Positions 57,111 to 64,000 of a DNA stretch of 64,000 nucleotides are shown piece by piece. The notes under the pieces were generated by a model. It was not told the DNA's origin. It was given only the letters and a program-made list of their open reading frames with translations, and did no database searches. Every line of letters begins with the position of its first letter. Position 1 is the first letter of the stretch. Where the stretch lies: NCBI GenBank assembly GCA_003439945.1, contig QVRM01001764.1, positions 81,001-145,000 of the forward strand, read 5' to 3'. This stretch comes from Dermanyssus gallinae. Its lineage: Eukaryota > Arthropoda > Arachnida > Mesostigmata > Dermanyssidae. The position numbers and the translations under genes were made by a program.

Positions 57111-57310
57111 ACCGAGCAAGATGGCTTAGTGGCAAAGCCTTTGCCTTGCATTCGGGAGGACTGGGTTCGAGACCCAGACCGGCTACTCTTAAATTGGTTT
57201 GCATGGTTTTCAATTTAGACAAGGTAAATGCCGGAGTGGATTAAAATTAGCCATGACATGAAAAAAACGTACACAGGCAGTAGCCTAACGGAAATCTGTA
57301 AAAAAATATA
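57111..57310 (+). repeat. tRNA-derived SINE, family 3
   Basis: A box TGGCTTAGTGG (57122-57132) and B box GGTTCGAGACC (57164-57174) have tRNA spacing, and the T stem CTGGG/CCCAG is perfect. The seven bases before the A box pair with the expected 3' side at only four positions, and the anticodon loop would be 11 nt, so it is not a working tRNA. The downstream part (GTTTTCAATTTAGACAAGG, AAATGCCGGAGTGG) resembles tails I recall from arthropod SINEs. Confidence 0.65.
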
Positions 57311-57689
57311 TATATTTATACATTAAAAAACAAAAAAAAACGAGCTTTGCCGGGGGCTCTCCGTATGACGCTGCACGACTGCGCGTAGTGGCTAAGGAAG
57401 AGCTCATCGTTCAAGGGGCCCGATTCGCCCGTCTTTCTAAAAATACTTTAGTAGTGTCAATACTAGCGTCAAAGTGAGTAGCTGTCCCATAAACACAATG
57501 CAATCATCGACGAAAAACTACATATCCGCAGACACTTCAACAAATTAACTTTCTGCGACCTGCAACTGATTCACAACAGTTTTTTGTTTGGACTGGCATG
57601 AACTGCAACTACCTAATTACATTATGGATGGGTCGAATTATTGTTCACTTGACATGTATATTTAAGTGCACGTTACAACGGCTCTTTAT

Positions 57690-57835
57690 ATCAGGGGCGC
57701 TTAGAGCGGCAGCTTAGGCGGGCATGTTGAGATATCTAAGGTTTCCCTAACAGTTTTTCTACTGCCATCATGGTGGCTGACACTCATAACTAGCGCACTA
57801 GACTTTAGACTATGCCGCCACTCTTCTCTAGACCA
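57690..57835 (-). repeat. tRNA-derived SINE, family 1, internally deleted
   Basis: The reverse complement shows GGCGGCATAGTCT, CTAGTGCGCTAGTTATG, then skips the B box and middle, and resumes with TTAGGGAAACCTTAGATAT and CAACATGCCCGCC. It is therefore a copy with a central deletion. Confidence 0.7.
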
Positions 57836-58084
57836 TGCCGACGTAGACGGAACCTTATCTTTACTTCCCGAATGGTTAATGCGGAAAAATATCACAACTT
57901 TTTTTGGAGGTGTCTTGCCAGACTTTTTTTGGTGGATGTCTCAGAAATTATTCGCTCAGAAACAAAGGGTTCCAACACGATGAAGCACATAATGGCGTAG
58001 CCGAACGGGCTTAGCTAAGCGCTACCTCCGGGGTCAATTGATTAGCTGAGACAGTTCCATTACATGGCTCCAACCATGGTCTCC

Positions 58085-58114
58085 AAGTGGAGACCTAAGT
58101 CGAGGTCTCCACTT
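58085..58114. other. Perfect 12-bp hairpin with alternative pairing
   Basis: AAGTGGAGACCT and its complement flank a 6-nt loop. The left arm can also pair with GGTCTCCA immediately upstream (58079), giving two exclusive hairpins. Confidence 0.7.
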
Positions 58115-58452
58115 ATTTTGTTAAAGCCGCCTAAATGAGGTCGATTTAATTAATTTCGTTTATTCTCGTTGATGATCTGGTGGCCAGAATATGCACTGCT
58201 GTTAGAATCGTTTGGGCAATGTCTACCATAATGAAACTTGACGAAAAATCACATTTTTTATCACATAAAAGTGTGATGCTTGAAAGCGCGACAGAATATT
58301 TTCTTAACTTAAAAAAACTGTTACGAATAAAACAAACAAATTTGGCATTCAACTGCCAGAGATGCAAGACACGCCTCTTCACCTTCTCTCTCGCTAAGTT
58401 TACTTACGCAGTCGCCCCGCCGCCAGTGCATGGTGATCTCAGAGCAGATCCT

Positions 58453-58735
58453 GTGACGGCGTGGTCTAGGGAACTAGTGCGCTAGTCATGGCTGTCATCT
58501 ACCGGGGTGTCGCCAATTCGATTCCTGTTGTTGATCGAATTTTCTTTGAGCGATGCTCACTGAGAATAGATGATAAACCATACCGCTGAGAATCAGCGGC
58601 CATGCTGCTGCCACAAGGATTGTTGGGGAAGCCCTAGATATATTAACATGTCCGGCCCTCGGTGCATTGAAGATATACCTCAGGTTAAGTTCCAAGCCTG
58701 TAGGGGATGGAGGACACTCTACTAAAAAAATGTTT
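58453..58735 (+). repeat. tRNA-derived SINE, family 1, full length
   Basis: It closely matches the copy at 38577 throughout, including CTAGGGAACTAGTGCGCTAG and GAAGATATACCTCAGGTTAA. The B box has decayed to AATTCGATTCC. Confidence 0.85.
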
Positions 58736-60232
58736 TTACTTCTAGAGCAGATCTTAGCGAGATCTGCTTGCCTTTACATTGCGCACAAGTTCTCTGATCA
58801 TACACACAACTGTAGCCGCTTGTATGCACTCGCTTCCGACATTTCCCGACTAAAATTATTTAAATCTAAATTTAAACTTTGCTTTTTCGCCTATAAGGTT
58901 GGCTAGTCAGAATACATTGGCTTAGTTTGACAACACATAACCAATTCTTGCTGTTTACAACGTTCCCTAAATATTGCAGCACAGAGAAAAATGATGACAT
59001 TCCATATTGCAATGCCCATTATTAGGGCAGCATGCACAATAATATATACTAAACCAGTTGGGCTCTATGATACATATTGCCGTTGCATCCCTTCTGCCTA
59101 TTTCGGCTAACCAGAGTATGATGATTAGCTGATAGACTTGTTTCTACTTTACTGTGTCGAAAGCGGCTGTTGTTACTAAAGCTTGGATTTTCAAAGTATT
59201 TTTTTAAGAAATTAAGGTTGCTCTCCTTGAAACAGCCGTTATTCATAAATTAATTCAAAAAGTAACCCAAAGTAGTCTGCCGAGTGCGTTACATCTTCAA
59301 TGAGAGTTCGCTCGTTAAATAATTTTGCTGCAAATGTGGCCGAGACGTCCCACTTACAAAACGCAACTTACTTTGCCCAAGCTTTTCATGTGGTTTTGTG
59401 TTCGATAATCACTCATACTCACCGCAGAATTAGAATGTATCGGTATTTTAAGACGTAACAAATTCAAGGCCGTATTTGTCCATGTCACACAGGTTCTCTA
59501 GTAGGGTATTGTGACTATCGTTTTTGTTTGTGCTTCGCAGACATGCGTGTTAAACGAGACTTTCGGAACCAATGCAGTATGCATTATTAAGCTGTTTCTG
59601 CTACACCATGTTGTAGTTTCGTTGAGAGAAAGCTGCAGATGACAAAACTTCATCGTTAATCAGTTTCACCGTTTAATTTCATAAGCCCGCATAAGGAGCC
59701 AGAGTTGAAGAGTTCCGGTTGTATAGAATAAACAAGAAGGTGTTGGGCTGGGGCTACTACTAACCAGTGTGAGTCATTGCCTCTTGTTGATATTGGCTTC
59801 TAAATAATCTTCAAAATGTACACATTTTTCTCAAAAACGGTATTATTACCTTCACAACATTTTTAAAGGTATTATACGTGAGCGCAAAAAAAAACATTGC
59901 GAAGCTTGAATTTTGCATTAGCACGACAATTGTTTTCTGCAAGCCAACTTTGGGTTGTTCAGTTTCGTTTGTCTATCAAACATATATTTATTTTGCAATC
60001 GTACATTTTGAAAAGCAATACCCTGCCAGCTTTAATTGTAGTGCACTTATTCATATTTTTATTGCCACTCCTAATACACTTTCCATTCTATTTAAAAATG
60101 CTTACGCTTATATATATATATATATATGTTGGAATACATTTGGGAGTATATATAAACGAATTGCTTAGATTTGTATTGCACATCAAGAGCACGTGTATAT
60201 AATAATATTAATTATTTTATCAACACCAATAG
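58736..60232. other. No feature apart from short (TA)n at about 60109-60126
   Basis: Nothing coding is supported. Confidence 0.45.
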
Positions 60233-60385
60233 CCTCAGCGATAAAAGCTATAACTACGCCAACAGCCAGAGGAGAACGAAGATATCCTTACACATTTGCA
60301 GGAAGCCCCTGGGACACCGCCATGCGTTTTCTTTCGCGCGCACCTGTCCAACCGAAAGTTACGCTTGCTAATGTTTCCTTGCTAG
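60233..60385 (+). CDS. Possible exon 8 of gene B
   Basis: An AG acceptor (CAACACCAATAG) and a good donor (CTAG|GTAGGT) bound 153 bases, exactly 51 codons, phase 1 at both ends, so it would join exon 7 in frame. The translation reads SAIKAITTPTARGERR, YPYTFAGSPWDTAMRFLSR and APVQPKVTLANVSLL. It does not look like the expected end of a GNAT domain and is 7.5 kb from exon 7, so it may belong to a different gene. Confidence 0.35.
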
Positions 60386-60821
60386 GTAGGTGTTCCTGAA
60401 GTACGATTAGGCTGTCCTAGATTGGGTCTTTTCTCTAATTACGAATTTAATGCAGACATTCACGGCTCGCTGGGCCATGCCTCTCTCAAAGATAGAATAA
60501 CGTTATTTAGAGGGTGTATTTACAGCTTAACTTTTGCGGCGAAATTCCTATTTCTGCTTTAGATCTGGTCAGTCTTCAATCAATATAAGCGCGGGAGTAT
60601 CTTCTTTGTCAGGGGAGGAGGAAGGCACATGCTCCCTGCAACCTCTCTCCATTACGGGTTGTGTTGTGTCCTTCTGGGCCTTTTAATTGCCTGGCCATGG
60701 CGTAATAGTATTGAGGTGTGCCGGCCTTCGTCTATACATCTAGGTGTTTTCACCCTCGTTCGTAAGTTCTGCTCACGCTAAACTTCTGCAGGTAGATCGC
60801 CCACCGGGTGAAGCGATTCTA
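60386..60821. other. No recognisable feature
   Basis: No gene or repeat supported. Confidence 0.4.
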
Positions 60822-61037
60822 CTATTCATTGACTCCTTCATCAACTAACATAATACATTCGTGGTCAGCTATAACGACTCTCGTCGGAGCAAATATAACC
60901 GGAACTTTTTTGCTGCCCAGACTATTGCGCATTACTTTTCTTCGTTGTCGAGAAAGTAACCTCGGCTTTGAAAAGTGAGCGGCCACCGAAGACGACGACA
61001 TGTAGCTGACTGGCTGGAGGATGCTGGACGATAACAA
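60822..61037 (-). mobile_element. Very weak LTR-retrotransposon RNase H-like trace
   Basis: The minus-strand frame reads QPVSYMSSSS, then VPVIFAPTRVVIADHE before a stop. Ty3/gypsy RNase H regions have P-x-x-YASRSL, then a LAIVFAC block and TDH in that order. The likeness is slight and could be chance. Confidence 0.2.
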
Positions 61038-62540
61038 AGAGCTTTCTAACGGAGCTGGGCGGATCCGGCGATAGAAGGGCTAGGCAGTTCTTGCTACAAA
61101 GAATATCAGTTGAAATTCAACGCGGAAACGCCGCGTCGATAATTGGTTCATTGCCTACGGGCAAGGGGCTCCCCTTTCTGTTGTAACCGAATCAAGTCGG
61201 CGTCAAAAATGATATGTACAGCTAAAGGACTTAAATGAATTCTAAATTATTCGTGTATATAGGAACTTGGACTTGGTTGTATATCATGATCTGTAGCGTA
61301 GAGCTGTACTAGACTGGTGGCTCGGTGCTGGTGTTATATAGAATAGCGAATCGGATGTCCTTGGTGTATTGAAAGTCTCGTGGGTGAGTTCCGTGAGCTA
61401 GATCCGTGTAAAGGAAACGTATTTCATTTAACTTTCCGTAAAACGAGGTGAGATCTATGATTTTGACCGCTTGGTCTACGAAATACAAAGGACGCGCACT
61501 ATCCCTCGTCGGTCATTATGTCTTAAAAATGCGGAACAAATTTGCTGGTTATAGTTTTGCATATTACTTCCGTGTCAGGCAGGAGGGTAGGCTTTCATCC
61601 TAGAACCCTCAAAAACAGAGACAATGAAAGCTTTCTCTTCTTCGGTATGAAAAAAGCTAACTAGCTTATTGAGTGATGAGTCCGTAATTAGTCATCTTCC
61701 TCGTATGGTTTACGCCCATTTAGTTCTATTGTTTGCGGAGAGTTCTCCCAAATGACTACGGGGACATCCTCGGTAGGTGTGTCAACGTCGAGGCATGTGG
61801 AAACCTCCTTCCAGAGCTTATGCCTTCAAGCTCCGTTATAAACTTGCCTCGCAAGTATCGTGCAGAGATCCCAGGAGAATTGCCTCAGTTTCCAATCGTA
61901 TAACTCACGGTACTGTCGAAGAGTCGGCTCATTTAAGAAAATTCGCCTCTGCTTTATTTGGACTGCACAGCTACGCTGCCGAGATATATTCCCATATGCT
62001 TGTGATGCCATATGAGACCACCGATGATATCTTCATGTTCAAAAGAATTAAAGCCGCCTTTAAAGAGAGGGACATGCGATAGATGCCATAGCGACTGTGC
62101 TTCTGCTAACCAGATAAAAGATGTAAGCTACGAAAGAGAGGCCACCAGAGGTAGGTATTGCGCCAAAGACAAATTTGAAAACAAATTCTACTGAAAATCC
62201 CTAAAAAAAATGTGTGCAATTGTTGCTATCGATCCTAAAGGTTTTCTTCTTGTTGACGTTGAAGGTTACCTGTCGTACAGTCTGTATGCTGTACGACATG
62301 AATGACCGCAGACATTTTTTTTGTTCGTCCTTGCTTGAATCCGCATTTACTTTAACGTTTTTAGGAGATCGGCATGACATCTGAGGTGCTGTGGGATAAA
62401 CTAGAGTCTTCTTTAAAATACTCGCGAAGGGGGCGTTCGGGAATTGGACAGAAGCCGAACATTAATTAAATAAGAACACCGGCGCGCGGTGGGACATCGC
62501 CTCTGCCTCCCGACATAGGCCTGCATCTTTTCTATATCCA
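61038..62540. other. Unassigned, one hairpin
   Basis: The open frame at 61777-62082 is not recognised. A perfect 10-bp hairpin (TGTCGTACAG, 8-nt loop) lies at 62271-62298. Confidence 0.4.
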
Positions 62541-62874
62541 ACAATTGGTGATCCAAATGGCGATGAGCGCAATACAAATATCGATACTTATCGGTAGGGC
62601 GATAGACCAGGACAGGACTAGCGCCTGTATTACGAACGGTCTGACCATGCAGCAGTCAGCGTCGAACTATATGAGGGACTGTCGGGCTAATACCTTGTTT
62701 CGATATGCCGCAGAGCAGAGAGCCTTAGTCATAGGCCCGAACGTTTTGCGAGAGACGCTGCTTCTAACTGCTCGAGATGCCACTGGTGTAAACTGTCCCG
62801 AAGTCTATAAGCTTTTTTCGGGCCGAAGCGCTTCTGGGCTGCCAGGAACTAATGCCCCGCAATATTCATCGTGA
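62541..62874 (+). other. Unidentified ORF after a PBS-like sequence
   Basis: AATTGGTGATCCAAATGGCG at 62543 resembles the sequence just after the 5' LTR of many LTR retrotransposons (TTGGTGACCC then ATGGCG). The open frame from there is 109 codons with no recognised gag motif. No LTR pair was seen. Confidence 0.2.
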
Positions 62875-64000
62875 CGGCGCCTGCAATATGCTTCGTGGGA
62901 TAACCGTGTCATGATCAAGCCGAGTTCTTGGCTAGAATACTTTAGGTGATGCTTGAAAAACAGAAAACGCGAAGATGTAGATTGCGTATGACTCGCCTCA
63001 ATGAGTGACACCACCGGGACCTTCACCATCAGCGTAGAATGTAAGAAATGAAGGTGTCGTACAAATCCAGAAACCGTACCCATCTAAAGTCTTGAGAAGT
63101 GAAATATTGCGTGGGGGGATGCCCCGTGCCCATGCGACAATTAAGGATACAAGCCAAAAGTGCTGAAACCTCTCGAAGCGCCGCCGACATCGTTCTGCCG
63201 AACTTGTGCCGATCGTAGGTCTTCCTGCCGAGTCAGTGTCACTGTTGTACATCCATAACAATATCACGTTACGAGTAAGCTACCCGGAAAGGCGCATTTG
63301 GACTATGCAATACCTATAGTATTTTACTTTACTCAATGGCCGTATATCAAATAATTGTCAAATAGCCATTGATAGTAGATATTCTGCTTGTCGCAAACTG
63401 AACAATGCTAGAGAGGAATTGGCGTCTTCTACTGGGCAGCTGTCCCAGAAATAATCAAACCTAGTATTAAAAAGGATTTTCTCCATAGCCACGTGTTGAT
63501 GCGGTACTCTATGAACGGCAATCGGATTCAAGTCATTTCCTCGTCACAGTTAAGTGGGACGCCAGGCAACGATCGACCCAGGTCGATCATGGGTATGAGG
63601 CCCTATCCCTGGAGTAGTGTATACAGATGACACGAACGACTGGATATTTTAATCACTACGACGAACCCCGTGAGAGGCGTTTAAAAGCAGCAACGGACGA
63701 TGTCTTTTTTGTTCTTGAGATTTGTCATAGGTGACGGTACTTGGGTAGATGTAGCTGTGCCCAAGTCCTAGAGCTCTCAGTGGTCAGGTTGGGGCGCCTC
63801 CTCCTACAGGAAGTCAATAGTCTGCTGGCACGGTGACCATTGTCTTCTTCCCGTCGCCTCCGGGTCCACGCTGGTGAAACACCGAGCTTACTTAGAAGAC
63901 TTGGAGCCTTACGGTTTCTTCACCCCTCTTTAACAAAAAATGAGGAGGAAGACTTTTCAAGAAATTTCAACACACTAGCGCGAATTGGTGTCTAAAGCCA
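62875..64000. other. No recognisable feature
   Basis: No gene, repeat or RNA that I can support up to the window edge. Confidence 0.4.

Noticed and set aside
57115..57190. Functional tRNA gene
   Set aside because: The acceptor stem pairs poorly and the anticodon loop is too long. The element continues into a SINE-like tail.

Overview
The window is nuclear DNA from a multicellular animal, most likely an arthropod. It has long introns, many (TA)n microsatellites, non-LTR reverse-transcriptase relics (some of R1-clade type), Tc1/mariner transposons (one looks intact) and tRNA-derived SINEs. I cannot name the species. A mite or tick would fit, but that is a guess. There is no prokaryotic organisation (no operons) and I see no CRISPR array, rRNA or convincing functional tRNA.

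Positions 1-21500 are mostly transposon graveyard: SINE pieces, fragments of at least three LINE types, a Tc1-like element with unusually long inverted arms (10924-12307) and a second copy at 16389, a complete 1317-bp mariner (12694-14010) with perfect 32-bp ends and an unbroken 352-residue transposase, and two relics of a second mariner family. Two minus-strand open stretches in this part may be real exons of secreted proteins: a CUB-like one at 8904-9154 and a weak Kazal-like one at 7669-7784.

Positions 21500-60400 hold the main discovery, a segmental duplication and a very large gene. Unit A (about 21515-28270) and unit B (about 29820-36370) are diverged tandem copies that align through exons and introns. 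Each begins a gene with a tiny first exon (MTTP start), a Thr/Ala-rich second exon and a third exon carrying a repeated motif, PLD(E/D)(V/L)xLKR. In A the reading frame ends soon after, apparently after a 1-nt length change. In B it continues, and every junction I propose agrees in phase: exons 31737-31794, 32987-33426, 35283-38342, 42047-44810, 48978-50393, 51279-51547 and 52451-52721, possibly also 60233-60385. The predicted product is at least about 2,760 residues. It is mostly disordered, basic and Ser-rich, and it ends in a region resembling the GNAT acetyltransferase fold whose acetyl-CoA loop looks degenerate. This is a model from ORFs, splice signals, phase and A/B comparison, with no transcript evidence.

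Unit A also carries an insertion of about 780 bp, bounded by a 12-bp direct repeat and absent from B. It encodes a 132-residue Cys-containing protein with a signal-peptide-like start and a polyadenylation signal, so it may be a retroposed gene. The introns of gene B hold more SINEs and LINE pieces, plus a 1289-bp tandem duplication that cut through a fold-back DNA element. The last 3.6 kb has only weak traces of an LTR-type element.
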